The notes under the pieces: generated by a model | What the model saw: the letters and a program-made list of their open reading frames with translations, nothing else | Databases searched by the model: none | Told to the model about the DNA's origin: nothing | Part shown: positions 25,041 through 34,962 of the stretch, piece after piece | Numbering within the stretch: the stretch's first letter is position 1 | Layout: each line of letters begins with the position of its first letter | Translations under genes and position numbers: made by a program | From: Planctomyces sp. | GTDB taxonomy: Bacteria > Planctomycetota > Planctomycetia > Planctomycetales > Planctomycetaceae | Direction of reading: 5' to 3' | Length of the DNA stretch: 64,000 bases | NCBI GenBank assembly: GCA_019636235.1 | Contig: JAHBXW010000013.1 | Span: forward strand, 1-64,000

Positions 25041-25949
25041 ATGCAAGGAATCATCGGACACGCCGCGGCATTCGCGCTCATTGCCGCTGCGGGAGCGACG
25101 CCGTTGCGGGCGCAGCCGCCGGAGCCCGAAGTTCGCAGGTTGCTCGTCCTGCGGGGACTCGACCCGGAATCCGCCGCGGCCCAGCAGTCGGACGCGGCCG
25201 AAGATGTTGTCGATCGCCGCTTGCTGCGGGAGTTCCTGACAAAACAGAAAGTGGACGTGCCCGACGAACTGATCGACGGGCAGTGGGCGCGGTTGCAGTT
25301 GGCCGCGGAGCGGCAGGGCCTCGACCTGTCCGCCGAACTCGGCCGCCTGGGAATCTCCGAACAGGAACTGCGGCAGGACATGTGGCTGCCGCTGGCCTGG
25401 ACGCTGTACGTCCGGCGGACCGTCACGGACGACCAACTGCGAGAACACTTCGAAGCGCAGCGTCGGCGGTTCGACGGCACGACGCGCCAGGTGCGGCATC
25501 TGGTCGTCCAGCTTTCCTCCGATGCGTCTCCGGGAGACTGGGACGCTGCCGTCAAACGGCTCGCCGAACTCCGCACGGACGTGCTTGCTGAACGGACGAC
25601 GTTCGTGGACGCTGTCCGGAAGCACTCGACGAGCCCGACGCGCGAGTCCGGCGGCGACCTGGGATTCATCCATCCGCGCGGAGACCTCCCGCGGGCGGTG
25701 GCGGAGGCGGCCTTTGCGATTGCGGTCGGAGACATCAGCGAACCCGTGCGGTCGCCATTCGGCGTGCATCTGGTGCTGGTCGAACGGGAACGTCCCGGAG
25801 AGTTGAGCCTCGAGGACGCGCGGCCGGACGTCTACGAATCGCTCGCGGGAGCGATGTGGTCCGAGCGGACCGCGGCGCTGCGTCAGTCGGCGGGGCTGAA
25901 GCCGCGGGGGACGGCGGCGCCGGGATCCGCCGCGCAGGTTCGGCCATGA
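25041..25949 (+). CDS. exported parvulin-type peptidyl-prolyl isomerase
   Basis: A 302-residue foldase of the PpiC/SurA group. A signal peptide covers about residues 1-22 (ending LRAQP). A helical N-terminal chaperone region follows (VVDRRLLREFLTKQKVDVPD), then the parvulin domain (about 135-250) with RQVRHLVVQLS, the ESGGDLGFI segment and VRSPFGVHLVLV, the usual closing signature. It probably acts on exported proteins outside the cytoplasm. GGAG lies 9 bases before the chosen ATG. Its stop overlaps the next gene's start as ATGA, so the two are translationally coupled. Confidence 0.88.
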   Translation: MQGIIGHAAAFALIAAAGATPLRAQPPEPEVRRLLVLRGLDPESAAAQQSDAAEDVVDRRLLREFLTKQKVDVPDELIDGQWARLQLAAERQGLDLSAELGRLGISEQELRQDMWLPLAWTLYVRRTVTDDQLREHFEAQRRRFDGTTRQVRHLVVQLSSDASPGDWDAAVKRLAELRTDVLAERTTFVDAVRKHSTSPTRESGGDLGFIHPRGDLPRAVAEAAFAIAVGDISEPVRSPFGVHLVLVERERPGELSLEDARPDVYESLAGAMWSERTAALRQSAGLKPRGTAAPGSAAQVRP

Positions 25950-26434
25950 CGGGGCCCGGAACTGCGGAACCGCCGTTCGACGATCCGGCCTGGATCGAGC
26001 GGTCGCTGGTCATCGTCGATTCGTTCGAGCGCTGGCTGCGGCGCCCTCTGGTCGGGCGGGGCGCGTCGACCGTCGAGACGGCTGGCGCCTTGTTCGAGGC
26101 GCCGTTTGTCGTCGTCGCGCACGGCACGGAGAGCGACCCGCTGCTGAACTATGCGAACCGCATGGCGCTTGCGCTTTGGGAGACGGACCTGCAGACGTTG
26201 CTGGGAATGCCCTCCCGACTGACGGCCGAGCCGATGCACCGTGATGAACGAGCCCGCATGCTGGAGCGGACTCAGCGCGACGGCTACGTCGACGATTATC
26301 GCGGCATCCGGATTTCGACGACCGGCCGCCGGTTCCGGATCGACCAGGCGTATGTCTGGAATCTCATCAACGCATCCGGCGCAAACGCCGGACAGGCGGC
26401 GTCGTTCGCCCGCTGGGAACGGCTTGGGGACTGA
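25946..26434 (+). CDS. MEKHLA-domain protein
   Basis: A 162-residue protein consisting almost entirely of a MEKHLA domain, a PAS-related module found alone in bacteria and at the C-terminus of plant HD-ZIP III factors. Diagnostic stretches are NYANRMALALWETD, MPSRLTAEPMHR, DDYRGIRISTTGRRFRIDQA and GQAASFARWERL. The ligand and function are unknown in bacteria. It overlaps the parvulin stop by four bases (ATGA), implying coupled translation. It converges with the esterase gene after 24 bases. Confidence 0.88.
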   Translation: MTGPGTAEPPFDDPAWIERSLVIVDSFERWLRRPLVGRGASTVETAGALFEAPFVVVAHGTESDPLLNYANRMALALWETDLQTLLGMPSRLTAEPMHRDERARMLERTQRDGYVDDYRGIRISTTGRRFRIDQAYVWNLINASGANAGQAASFARWERLGD

Positions 26435-26458
26435 CAACTGGAGGCGGAGCCGGATCGC

Positions 26459-28012
26459 TCAGCGCGGCTCGGACGCGTCGCCCACCTCGTAGGCAACCTT
26501 CATCTCGCTGCCGATTCGCCTGATGAGGTCCGGCGTCATCAACGTCGAATGGTCCTTGCCCGGGTGCATCACGACGACGGCGTCGCTGCCCAGCTTTTCC
26601 AGCGACTTCTTGAGCAGCTCGGTCGCCCCCTCCAGCAGGAACGTGTCTTCGGTTCCCATGTGGACGTGCAGCTTTCGGGTCAGCTTCGGTCCCAGCGTCT
26701 TCCAGTTTTCCTCGAGGATCAGCCGGATGTCGTAGGCCCGCCAGGCCTCGGCCACCGCGGAGTCGATCTCGCCGGTCTCGCGGTCCCACAACAGCAGCGG
26801 GCGGCCATCCGGTCCGCGCGGACTGAACACGGCCTCGAAGCTGTGCAATTGCCCGCCGGGACCCAGCACGTCTTCCATCCGACAGAACGCGTCATACCAC
26901 AGGACCGCCATGCCGCGCATCCGGGCCAGCGGGCGTCGCTGACCGGCCCGATCGTGATACATGTTCTCGCCAGCGGCATAGAGGTCGATCTTCTGGAAGT
27001 CCCGGAAGTCGACCGGATCGGGCGCGGTGCTCCACACGCCTCCGAACACCTCCGGATACGTGACCTGCAGCCACAGCGAACTCCAGCCGCCGCTGGAATG
27101 ACCGGTCAGCAGCCGGCCATACGGCTTGCCCGTCATCCGGAACTTGGATTCGAGGTGCGGGATGAACTCCGAAACCAGCGCCTGCCCGACGGGGCCATTG
27201 TTCGCCGAATCCGCGAACGTGTGATGCCCCAGCGGGCAGTTGGCGTCCAGCGTGACGTGAATGAACTCGACCTGATCCGTGCCCGGATGCGAGTGCGGCC
27301 TGTCGGCCATCGCATGGTCGAGCGTGCCGCCGAACCCCTGGATCTCGTAGATCACCGGGAACTTCTTCTGCGGCGAGTCGTGGTACGACGGCGGGAGTTG
27401 CACGGCCGCCTGCATCATCACCTCGCGGCCATGAAACTCGCTGAGCAACGGCGACTTCAGCCGGGCCAGCTTGGTCCAGCGGTTCTCTTCCAGCGGCTGT
27501 TCGGCGACGAGCGATCGGACGTCGAACGTGTAGTTGCCGGGGCCGCGGCTCAATTGGACGACCTGGCTGAACCCGTTACCCGCGCCCGTCCCGACGGTCC
27601 GCTGCAATGGGTTGAACCGCATCACGGCCTGGGCGGACATCCCTTTCAGCGACTCAGGATCGACGTGCCTGGGGTTTGTCAGGACAGGCGCCTCGAACGG
27701 CGGGCGAAACGTCACGACCTCGCCGGGCGACAGATGCTCGACATCCAGCGCGATCATGGGTGGCGGCGAGAACCAGTTCATCGAGCGTCGCGGCTCCCCT
27801 GTCGGAGAGAACATCAGGTACACGCGTCCCGTGAACGGCTCGCTGCGGACGGACGCATCGAACCGAACCTGAAACTCCCAATCCTGCGCGTGCGCCGCGA
27901 CCGGGAACAGACCGGCGGTCAGGGCGATCAGCGCCGCAAGGGACGCGCGCAGCAGCCAGTCGCGGCGCGGCAGGGAGACGACGGCGATGGCCGGGGTTCG
28001 TCGAACTCTCAT
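26459..28012 (-). CDS. secreted alpha/beta-hydrolase, esterase D/Fes-like
   Basis: A 517-residue exported hydrolase. A signal peptide covers about residues 1-42 (basic start, ending AHAQ). Residues 45-200 are a beta-rich lead, and the esterase domain begins near LPPSYHDSPQKKFPVIYEIQGFGG. The nucleophile elbow is GHSSGG, followed by LWLQVTYPEVFGGVWSTAPDPVDF; a late His in HPGKDHST could complete the triad. The closest known group is the putative-esterase family (antigen 85/Fes-like). Substrate unknown. Its start overlaps the stop of the HAD gene by four bases, so the two are coupled. Confidence 0.85.
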   Translation of the reverse strand: MRVRRTPAIAVVSLPRRDWLLRASLAALIALTAGLFPVAAHAQDWEFQVRFDASVRSEPFTGRVYLMFSPTGEPRRSMNWFSPPPMIALDVEHLSPGEVVTFRPPFEAPVLTNPRHVDPESLKGMSAQAVMRFNPLQRTVGTGAGNGFSQVVQLSRGPGNYTFDVRSLVAEQPLEENRWTKLARLKSPLLSEFHGREVMMQAAVQLPPSYHDSPQKKFPVIYEIQGFGGTLDHAMADRPHSHPGTDQVEFIHVTLDANCPLGHHTFADSANNGPVGQALVSEFIPHLESKFRMTGKPYGRLLTGHSSGGWSSLWLQVTYPEVFGGVWSTAPDPVDFRDFQKIDLYAAGENMYHDRAGQRRPLARMRGMAVLWYDAFCRMEDVLGPGGQLHSFEAVFSPRGPDGRPLLLWDRETGEIDSAVAEAWRAYDIRLILEENWKTLGPKLTRKLHVHMGTEDTFLLEGATELLKKSLEKLGSDAVVVMHPGKDHSTLMTPDLIRRIGSEMKVAYEVGDASEPR

Positions 28013-28716
28013 GAATTCTCCAGAACGTCTTCCAGGGACGTGAGGGTGTCAGCGGCAGGCGTCCCGCCGCGGGCGATCAACAGCGCCCGCATTCCGGCGG
28101 CCCGCGCCGCCTGGACGTCGTTCACCGGGTCATCGCCAATGAACAGGATCTCCTCAGGACGCACTCCGCACGCGGCGACCACCGCCTCGAAGAACGGCGC
28201 AGCCGGCTTCTTCCACCCGACCTCCGATGAGATCAGCCGCAGTTCCAGGCCGCGGAGTTCCGGGCGGCCGTCCAGCACCGGATGCAGCCGGCGGTCGAAA
28301 TTCGAGGCGATGCCCAGTTTCAGTCCGCGGCGGCGAAGCTCGGCCAGCGTGTCTTCGACGTCCGCGTAAACGCCCCAGGCCGCAGGCTCGGCGAAGTGCT
28401 GGAACAGCGCGTCGAAACAGGCGTCCGGATCGGCGAGGTCCGGGAGGACTTCGTCCACGAGCGTCCGCCAGAACTCGCGTTCCGCGTCTTCCGTCGTGGC
28501 CAGGGAATCGCCGTCGCCGCGACCGGCCGACGCGCGGCTGAAGGCCTCTCGGAAGCGGCGTCCGCAGTCCTCCGGCGCGATCCGCGACCCGAACTTCCGC
28601 CCCACCCGGTGGTAGGCCATGTGGATCGGAGGGTCCGCGAAAATCACCGTTCCGACGGCGTCGAACACAACGGCCCGAATGCCCGCAAGAGGTCCGTCGC
28701 TGTTCACTCTGCCCAT
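28009..28716 (-). CDS. HAD-family hydrolase
   Basis: A 235-residue haloacid-dehalogenase-like phosphatase. Motif I is VVFDAVGT, with Val at the second acidic position, as in the HDHD3/REG-2-like branch. Motif II lies in [11 protein letters not shown], motif III is the Lys of [11 protein letters not shown], and motif IV is [17 protein letters not shown]. The helical cap sits between motifs I and II. Substrate unknown. The start at the ATG before GRVNSDG gives normal family length. It is upstream of, and coupled by a four-base overlap to, the esterase gene, and diverges from hisB. Confidence 0.88.
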   Translation of the reverse strand: MGRVNSDGPLAGIRAVVFDAVGTVIFADPPIHMAYHRVGRKFGSRIAPEDCGRRFREAFSRASAGRGDGDSLATTEDAEREFWRTLVDEVLPDLADPDACFDALFQHFAEPAAWGVYADVEDTLAELRRRGLKLGIASNFDRRLHPVLDGRPELRGLELRLISSEVGWKKPAAPFFEAVVAACGVRPEEILFIGDDPVNDVQAARAAGMRALLIARGGTPAADTLTSLEDVLENS

Positions 28717-28921
28717 TCCCCGGATTATGCGTGGCGTGAGGCCACAGAATCGGACGAGCCGGGCCGGCCTGTCAATCGTCTGGTTGACCGCTGAGGCGGA
28801 GGGCCGCAGAATTCCTGCGGTCCTGTCCTCCGACCCGCTCGCCGGCAGGAACCCGCGGCGACTCCGCCGTGTCGCTGTTTCCGAACCGAGCGCCGACCGC
28901 GTTGACGACCCGCTGTTGCCC

Positions 28922-29515
28922 ATGCCCGCCGACCGCACCGCGACGATCGATCGCGCCACCGCCGAAACCGAAATCCGGCTGTCCCTGAATCTCGACGGCA
29001 CGGGTCAGGCCGACGTGCAGACGGGCGTCGGGTTCTTCGACCACATGCTGACGCTCCTCGCACGGCATGGCCTGTTCGATCTTTCCGTCGCCGCCAAGGG
29101 CGATCTCGAAGTCGACCAGCATCATACGGTCGAAGACGTCGGCATCTGCCTGGGGCAGGCGCTGGCCCGCGCGCTGGGGACCAAGCAGGGCATCACCCGC
29201 TACGGCAGCCTCACTCTGCCCATGGAGGAAACGCTCGTCACAGTCGCCGTCGACCTCTCCGGCCGGTACGCGTTCCATCCCGGGTTCCGGTTCCCGACGG
29301 AGAAGATCGGCGAGTTCGACACCCAGCTCGTGCGGGAGTTCTGGCAGTCGGTCGCGGTCAACGGCCTGTTGAACCTGCACGTGCTGCTGCATCACGGCGA
29401 GAACAGCCACCACATCTCCGAGGCGATCTTCAAGGGCACGGCGCGGGCGCTCCGCCAGGCCGTGGCCATCGATCCCCGGCAGGTCGGCGTCCCCTCGTCC
29501 AAAGGGACTTTGTGA
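28922..29515 (+). CDS. hisB: imidazoleglycerol-phosphate dehydratase
   Basis: Sixth-step enzyme of histidine biosynthesis, dehydrating imidazole-glycerol phosphate. The 197-residue protein is monofunctional, without the phosphatase domain of E. coli HisB. Metal-binding signatures are present: [22 protein letters not shown] and [15 protein letters not shown]. It begins [15 protein letters not shown], the standard family start, which fixes the ATG. The queE start codon follows the stop after three bases, so they are probably co-transcribed although their pathways are unrelated. No other his genes are in the window. Confidence 0.96.
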   Translation: MPADRTATIDRATAETEIRLSLNLDGTGQADVQTGVGFFDHMLTLLARHGLFDLSVAAKGDLEVDQHHTVEDVGICLGQALARALGTKQGITRYGSLTLPMEETLVTVAVDLSGRYAFHPGFRFPTEKIGEFDTQLVREFWQSVAVNGLLNLHVLLHHGENSHHISEAIFKGTARALRQAVAIDPRQVGVPSSKGTL

Positions 29516-29518
29516 CGG

Positions 29519-30199
29519 ATGCGGATCTGCGAAGTTTTTCATTCGATCCAGGGGGAAGGCCGGCTGACGGGGACGCCCAGCGTGTTTCTGCGCACCAGCG
29601 GCTGCAACCTGCGCTGCTGGTACTGCGACACCCCGTATTCCTCCTGGGACCCCGAGGGGGAGCAGCGGACGGTCGAGGAACTGCTGGCGGAGGTCGACCG
29701 GTTTGACTGCGGTCATGTCGTCATCACGGGGGGCGAGCCGCTGCTCGTCGCGGAAGTCGCGACGCTGTCGCGGGAGCTCCGCCGTCGCGGCCGGCATGTG
29801 ACCATTGAGACCGCCGGCACTGTCGATCTGGACGTCGAGGCGGACCTGATGTCGATCAGCCCCAAGCGGGCGAATTCGACGCCGTCGCCGGACACCGGCT
29901 GGGCCGAGCGGCATGACGCACGGCGACATCGCCCGAACGTCATTCGCCGGCTGACCGCGGACTACGAGCACCAGCTCAAATTCGTCGTCGACGCGCCGGC
30001 GGATGTTGAAGACGTTGCGGGTTATCTCGCGGAGTTTCCGGAGATCGCCGCCGCGAATGTCTATCTCATGCCGCAGGCGACCGAATCGGACGACCACGCG
30101 CGAAAGTGCGCCTGGATCGCGGAAGCGGCGGAGCGCCGCGGCTGGCAGCTGTCGCGGCGGCTGCACATCGAGCTGTTCGGGAACACGCGCGGCACGTGA
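29519..30199 (+). CDS. queE: 7-carboxy-7-deazaguanine synthase
   Basis: Radical-SAM enzyme of the queuosine/7-deazapurine pathway, contracting the ring of carboxy-tetrahydropterin to CDG. The 226-residue chain has SIQGEGRLTG at the start, the iron-sulfur motif CNLRCWYC (Cys29, 33, 36), VITGGEPLL for SAM binding, and IETAGT. The LKFVVD and YLMPQA segments complete the family pattern. It lies three bases after hisB. No queC, queD or queF is visible in the window. Confidence 0.95.
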   Translation: MRICEVFHSIQGEGRLTGTPSVFLRTSGCNLRCWYCDTPYSSWDPEGEQRTVEELLAEVDRFDCGHVVITGGEPLLVAEVATLSRELRRRGRHVTIETAGTVDLDVEADLMSISPKRANSTPSPDTGWAERHDARRHRPNVIRRLTADYEHQLKFVVDAPADVEDVAGYLAEFPEIAAANVYLMPQATESDDHARKCAWIAEAAERRGWQLSRRLHIELFGNTRGT

Positions 30200-30228
30200 G
30201 CGCGGACGCACCGCGCCTCGCGAAGGCG

Positions 30229-30864
30229 TCAGGACGGTTCGGGGACGATCATCGTTCGACGGCCGTCGATGGAGATCCGCCCGGCGGCGAACTGACGGAT
30301 CGCCTCGGGATAGGCCCCGCATTCGGCCTCGAAGACGCGCGCCGCCAGCACATCGGCGTCGTCATCATCCAGGACCGGCACGGCACGCTGCAGAATGATC
30401 GGCCCGTGGTCGAACTCGTTGTCTGCGAAGTGAACGGTGCAGCCGGACAGCTTGCAGCCGCGGGACAGGACGGCCTCGTGGACATGGCGGCCGAACATGC
30501 CGTGCCCGCAGAACGCGGGGATCAGCGACGGGTGAATGTTCATCACCCGATGCGTGAATTCCGGGGGGATGTCGACGCGGGCCAGAAAGCCCGCCATGGC
30601 GACGAGTTCGACGCGCGCCGTGCGGAGGCGATCGAACACCGCCTCGCTGAACTCCGACGTGTCGGCGAAGCTTCGCCGGGGCAGGACTTCGCAGGTCAGT
30701 CCCGCCTGCATGGCGCGGGCGATGCCCGTGCAGTCGCGGTCGGCGAGGACCAGCGGAAACTCGACGTCGAGCTGCCCCGCCTCGCGGCAGCGCAGCAGAT
30801 TGACAAGCGTCGTGCCCCCGCCGGAGATCAGGACTCCGATCTTAAGGGGAGGACGGGGCGGCAT
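30229..30864 (-). CDS. purN: phosphoribosylglycinamide formyltransferase
   Basis: Third step of purine synthesis: transfers formyl from 10-formyl-tetrahydrofolate to GAR. The 211 residues begin KIGVLISGGGTTLVNLL and carry the catalytic set Asn109, His111 (MNIHPSLIPAF) and Asp152 (VHFADNEFDHGPII). Length is normal. Its stop is 29 bases from the convergent queE stop. Upstream lies a 276-base gap holding repeat modules. Confidence 0.96.
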   Translation of the reverse strand: MPPRPPLKIGVLISGGGTTLVNLLRCREAGQLDVEFPLVLADRDCTGIARAMQAGLTCEVLPRRSFADTSEFSEAVFDRLRTARVELVAMAGFLARVDIPPEFTHRVMNIHPSLIPAFCGHGMFGRHVHEAVLSRGCKLSGCTVHFADNEFDHGPIILQRAVPVLDDDDADVLAARVFEAECGAYPEAIRQFAAGRISIDGRRTMIVPEPS

Positions 30865-30992
30865 CGCAGTCAGTCAGTCGGGGTTGCAGTGGTCCGCGGG
30901 ACGTCGCGTCATGCGGACCTGGGACAGCGTACGCAGGCGCGGCGGCGGGGTGAAGCGATGGGACGGGGGACGGCGGATTGGCCGGGCGATGG

Positions 30993-31105
30993 CCCGCCGA
31001 CCCAAGCCGACCGTGGCGCCCCGCCGACCCAAGCCGACGGCTCCGCCGTCGCCCCGCCAGCACGCGCCCGGCCACACAACCGAGGGGAGCAACCCCTCGG
31101 CACAG
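30993..31105. repeat. repeat cluster: 19-base direct pair and hairpins
   Basis: In the gap between purN and smc. CCCGCCGACCCAAGCCGAC occurs at 30993-31011 and again at 31020-31038. Next comes CCGACGGCTCCGCCGTCG (compare 16281), GGCCACACAACCG as at the end of copy A's core, and a hairpin CCGAGGGG / CCCCTCGG at about 31081-31103 matching the hairpin of copy A (112-129). These are rearranged modules of the dispersed repeat; the last hairpin also lies about 40 bases downstream of smc on its strand and could terminate it. Confidence 0.6.
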
Positions 31106-31140
31106 ATTCCAATGCTCGCGGTTCGCGCCGCGTCCGCACG

Positions 31141-34100
31141 TCACGCCGCGCGGGACTGCGCGGGGCTCAGAATCTCGCCGTGTTCGCCGACCTCCTCGAA
31201 CCGCACGGACATGCGTTTGGAGATCCCGGCCTGCTCCATCGTCACGCCATAGATCGCATCGGCGGCCGTCATCGTCCGCTTGCGGTGCGTGATGATCACG
31301 AACTGCGTCATCGATACGAAGTCGCGGACGATCGACGCATACCGCTCAACGTTCGCCTCATCGAGCGCCGCATCGACCTCGTCCAGAATGCAGTACGGGC
31401 TGGGCTTGCTCTTGAACATCGCGAACAACAGCGCGACGGCGGTCAGCGTCTTCTCGCCGCCGCTCAGCAGCGAGATGCTGCGCAGTTCTTTTCCGGGGGG
31501 GCGGGCGACGATGTCGATCCCGCACTCCAGCACGTCGTCCGGATTCTCCAGGACGATTTCCCCCTCGCCGCCGCCGAAGAGCTTGCGGAACAGCTCCCGG
31601 AAGTGTGTGCGGATGCTCTCAAACGTTTCGAGAAACAGCTTGCGGCTTTCGACGTTGATCCGGCGGATGATGTCTTCCAGCGCGGTGCGGGCCTCCTGCA
31701 GGTCATGCAGCTGTCCGGCCAGGTCCGCGTACCGTGTTTCGAGTTCGTCGAGATCGTTGAGCGCCTCGGTGTTGACGTGCCCCAGAGCCTTGATGCGCCG
31801 GCGGAGCCGTTCCACCTGGGACTCAAGTTCGTCGCGGACTTCCGCGAACGCGGGAGCCAGTCCGGTCGCCCACTCCGGCGCAGCGGAGGCCGGGTTCGCC
31901 GCCGTGGAATCCCTCGCCTCGACTTCCGTTGAAGATTCGAGCGGCTGCTGACCGCGCGAGGTCAGGTAATCCCGATACGCGGAGGCGCCGGACGCCCGCA
32001 CGTCTGCCAGCGACAATTGATACTCCTCCTGCATCCGGGCCTCGAGCGTCGCACGCTGCTGAACAATCTCGCGAAGCTGCATTTCCGCGGAGTGAATGCC
32101 GTCGCCGATCCGATGCCGGTCCCGGCGGCAGGCATCCTCTTCGGACAGCAGTTGCTTCCGTCGAACCCGCACGCCGCCGCGCTGCTCCTCCAGCCCCGCC
32201 AGCTCCGATTGCAGCGTCTCAACCTGCAGCGTGAGCGCCGCCACGTCGGCGGACGCCTGCAGCACGGCCAGCTGCGACCGTTCGAGGCCCTCCAGAAGGA
32301 CCTGCAGTCGGGACTCGGCCTCGGTCCGCTGCCGCTGGCGTACGACCTGATCGCGCTGCAGCCGGTCGTGCGTCTCGCGGAGTGCGTGCAGCCGTTCCTC
32401 CTGCTTGGCCAGTTCCAGCCGCTCGCGGTCGAGTTCCGACAGCAGCGATCGCAGCTCCCCGTCGACGGAATCGATCTCCGTCTGCAGCCCGGCGACGTCG
32501 GCATCGAATGCGGCGAGTTCCTGTTCCAGCGATTCGACATCGGCCTGCAGGGCGCCCGCCTGGGCGGACAGCTCCTGATCGCGGGCGACGGCCGCAGCCC
32601 ATTGGTCTTCGAGGCCCTGGACCTGTTCGACGATCCGCCCGTGCTCCTGGACCTGCACGTCGTGCTGGGCGCGGGCGGCGGTCGAGAGTTCGAGCCGTTC
32701 GCGAACGGCGGCGTCGGCGTCGGCGACGGCCGCTTCGCGGGCGTGCTGCTGAGCGGTGAGTTCGGCGAGCTGGCGGGTTTCGGCGTCGATCTGACGGTCG
32801 AGTCGGCGGAGATCGAGCGTCAACTGTCGGAGTTCGCTGCGGCGGGAGACGACGGCCGATTCGCCGGACGAGACGCCCAGCGTCAGGCGTCCATCCCGTT
32901 CGAGGAATTCGCCCTGCAGGGTGACGCAGTCGCAACGTCCGGCCGCGGCCCTGAGAAAGGTCTCCGCGACGCCCAGATCGTTGACGATCCAGACGTCCCC
33001 CAGCAGCCGCCGCGCGAGCCCGGGAGCGAGTTCGCTGTCGGCCAGCACTTCATCGGCCCGGGCGACGACTCCGGGAAGCGATCGCAACAAGGCTTCGAAG
33101 CCGGCGTCATCGGCGGGCGGCGCCGTGCCCAGGGAGATGAGCACCAGTCGGCCAGCGGCGACATTCTCGGCCTTCCGCCAATGCGCCAGCCAGGGCGCGA
33201 GGTCCTCGACGACGATCGCCTGGCTGCGCTGCCCGAGTGCGAGGTCGATCAGCGGCGCGTATTCGAGCGGCACATCGAGCAGCGATCCGGCGACGCCGAG
33301 CACGCTGTTCCAGGGAGGCGTCGAGCAGTCGGCGGCGCGTTCCAGGATTTCTCGGACGCCAATTCCGATGCCGGTCTGGTTGGCCTCCCACTCCTGAAGG
33401 ATCAGCCAGCGGGCATGCCAGGTGCTGCGCTGTTCGCGGCGCTGATTGAGGCAGCGTTCGAGTTCCGCGAGCTGCGCGGCGAGGCGGGCGCGTTCCTGCA
33501 GGCGGGCGTCGAGACGCGTCCGGGCGTCGGCGGCCTGCGCATCCAGTTCCGACAGGCGGGCGGCCGCTTCCGCCAGCTTCCGCGCGGAGACGTCCGCCCG
33601 TTCTCCGAACTGGGCGCGGCGATCGTCGAGTTCGCCAATGGAGGCGCGGCTGATCTCGAATTGCGAGCGCAGCGCGTCCAGCCGGCGGCGGTCATCAGCC
33701 AGTCGTTTCAGCGACTGCTCGCGTCGCGCCCGCCGACCCTGAAGATCGTCCCGGGCGGCCGCCAGATTGCGCTGGACGTCTCCGGCGAGGGCCTCCCGCT
33801 CCTCGAATGCGCCGCGACGCTCGGTGATTGACGCCTCAAGCCGCGCCAGGCGGTCGGCCGCGTCGCCGAGTTCGCGTTCGGCCAGCGCGGCGTCAGCGGC
33901 CAGCCCGGCCTGCTGGCGGCGGACCTGTTCGATCTCGTCGTTCAGCTCGGCACAGCGCTGCGACTGGTGTCCGATGGTCGCATTGCTGGCGGCGATGGAC
34001 TGGCGCCAGCCGGCGGCCTGCTGGTCCAGTTCTCGGATGCCGGCTTCGCAGTCCGTGAGTTCAGCTTCGATCGTGCGGCGTCCGGCCTCGATAGCGCCGA

Positions 34101-34881
34101 GCTGGGTCTCGAGATCTTCGGCGCGGGTCCGGAGTTCGGCAAGCCGCGCGTCGACATCGGCCTGTTCGTCGTCGAGGCGCTGGCTGTCGTCGGCGGCGAG
34201 GCCCGTCCAGAGTTGGCGAAGCTCCTGGCTGAGCTCACGGTATTTGGCCGCCTTGCTGGCCTGACTGCGAGTGGCGTTGAGCTGGGTTTCGATCTCATCG
34301 ACGATGTCGGTGAGTCGCAGGAGGTTCTGGGAGACGCGTTCGAGGCGGCGTTCGGCGTCGATGCGTTTCGATTTGAACCGGCTGATGCCGGCGGCCTCCT
34401 CGAACACCTGGCGTCTGGAGGCGGGGTTCGACTGCAGGATCTGATCAACGCGACCCTGCTCGATGATGCTGTACGCGGCGGCGCCGGCGCCGGTGCCGAG
34501 CAGCAGATCGCGGACGTCCTTGAGGCGCACGACGGCGCCGTTCAGCAGGTATTCCGAGTCGCCGCTGCGGTACAGCCGGCGTCCGATGCGGACCTCGGCG
34601 GCATCGATCGGCAGGATGCCCCGGGCGTTGTCGAAGGTCAGCGAGGCTTCGGCGAACTGGCTGGGTTTGCGCTGCGAGGAGCCGTTGAAGATGACATCGG
34701 ACATCTCCTTGCCGCGGAGGCTTTTGGCGCTTTGATCGCCGAGGATCCACTTGATGGAGTCGACGACGTTGCTTTTGCCGCTGCCGTTGGGGCCGACGAC
34801 GCAGGTGATGCCCGCCGCGAACTCGAACACGGTGCGTTCGGCGAAGCTCTTGAAGCCGAACAGTTCGAGGGACTTGAGCAT
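31141..34881 (-). CDS. smc: chromosome segregation ATPase SMC
   Basis: Structural maintenance of chromosomes protein, 1246 residues, organising and condensing the chromosome as a dimer. The N-terminal head has Walker A GPNGSGKS (30-37), and the C-terminal head has the signature LSGGEKT (starting 1139) and Walker [13 protein letters not shown] (about 1164-1175). Two long coiled coils flank a hinge at roughly 500-690 ([26 protein letters not shown]). Length and layout are standard. The ATG before [14 protein letters not shown] is the family start; the in-frame upstream extension is not. Partners scpA and scpB are not in the window. The FlgI-like gene ends 81 bases upstream. Confidence 0.96.
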   Translation of the reverse strand: MLKSLELFGFKSFAERTVFEFAAGITCVVGPNGSGKSNVVDSIKWILGDQSAKSLRGKEMSDVIFNGSSQRKPSQFAEASLTFDNARGILPIDAAEVRIGRRLYRSGDSEYLLNGAVVRLKDVRDLLLGTGAGAAAYSIIEQGRVDQILQSNPASRRQVFEEAAGISRFKSKRIDAERRLERVSQNLLRLTDIVDEIETQLNATRSQASKAAKYRELSQELRQLWTGLAADDSQRLDDEQADVDARLAELRTRAEDLETQLGAIEAGRRTIEAELTDCEAGIRELDQQAAGWRQSIAASNATIGHQSQRCAELNDEIEQVRRQQAGLAADAALAERELGDAADRLARLEASITERRGAFEEREALAGDVQRNLAAARDDLQGRRARREQSLKRLADDRRRLDALRSQFEISRASIGELDDRRAQFGERADVSARKLAEAAARLSELDAQAADARTRLDARLQERARLAAQLAELERCLNQRREQRSTWHARWLILQEWEANQTGIGIGVREILERAADCSTPPWNSVLGVAGSLLDVPLEYAPLIDLALGQRSQAIVVEDLAPWLAHWRKAENVAAGRLVLISLGTAPPADDAGFEALLRSLPGVVARADEVLADSELAPGLARRLLGDVWIVNDLGVAETFLRAAAGRCDCVTLQGEFLERDGRLTLGVSSGESAVVSRRSELRQLTLDLRRLDRQIDAETRQLAELTAQQHAREAAVADADAAVRERLELSTAARAQHDVQVQEHGRIVEQVQGLEDQWAAAVARDQELSAQAGALQADVESLEQELAAFDADVAGLQTEIDSVDGELRSLLSELDRERLELAKQEERLHALRETHDRLQRDQVVRQRQRTEAESRLQVLLEGLERSQLAVLQASADVAALTLQVETLQSELAGLEEQRGGVRVRRKQLLSEEDACRRDRHRIGDGIHSAEMQLREIVQQRATLEARMQEEYQLSLADVRASGASAYRDYLTSRGQQPLESSTEVEARDSTAANPASAAPEWATGLAPAFAEVRDELESQVERLRRRIKALGHVNTEALNDLDELETRYADLAGQLHDLQEARTALEDIIRRINVESRKLFLETFESIRTHFRELFRKLFGGGEGEIVLENPDDVLECGIDIVARPPGKELRSISLLSGGEKTLTAVALLFAMFKSKPSPYCILDEVDAALDEANVERYASIVRDFVSMTQFVIITHRKRTMTAADAIYGVTMEQAGISKRMSVRFEEVGEHGEILSPAQSRAA

Positions 34882-34962
34882 CGGACGAGACGGGACTTCG
34901 GCCAGGGGCGGAACGCGGCGGCGGCACGGGGCAGGAGGTCCCGCGCCGACCGCCTTCACCGG

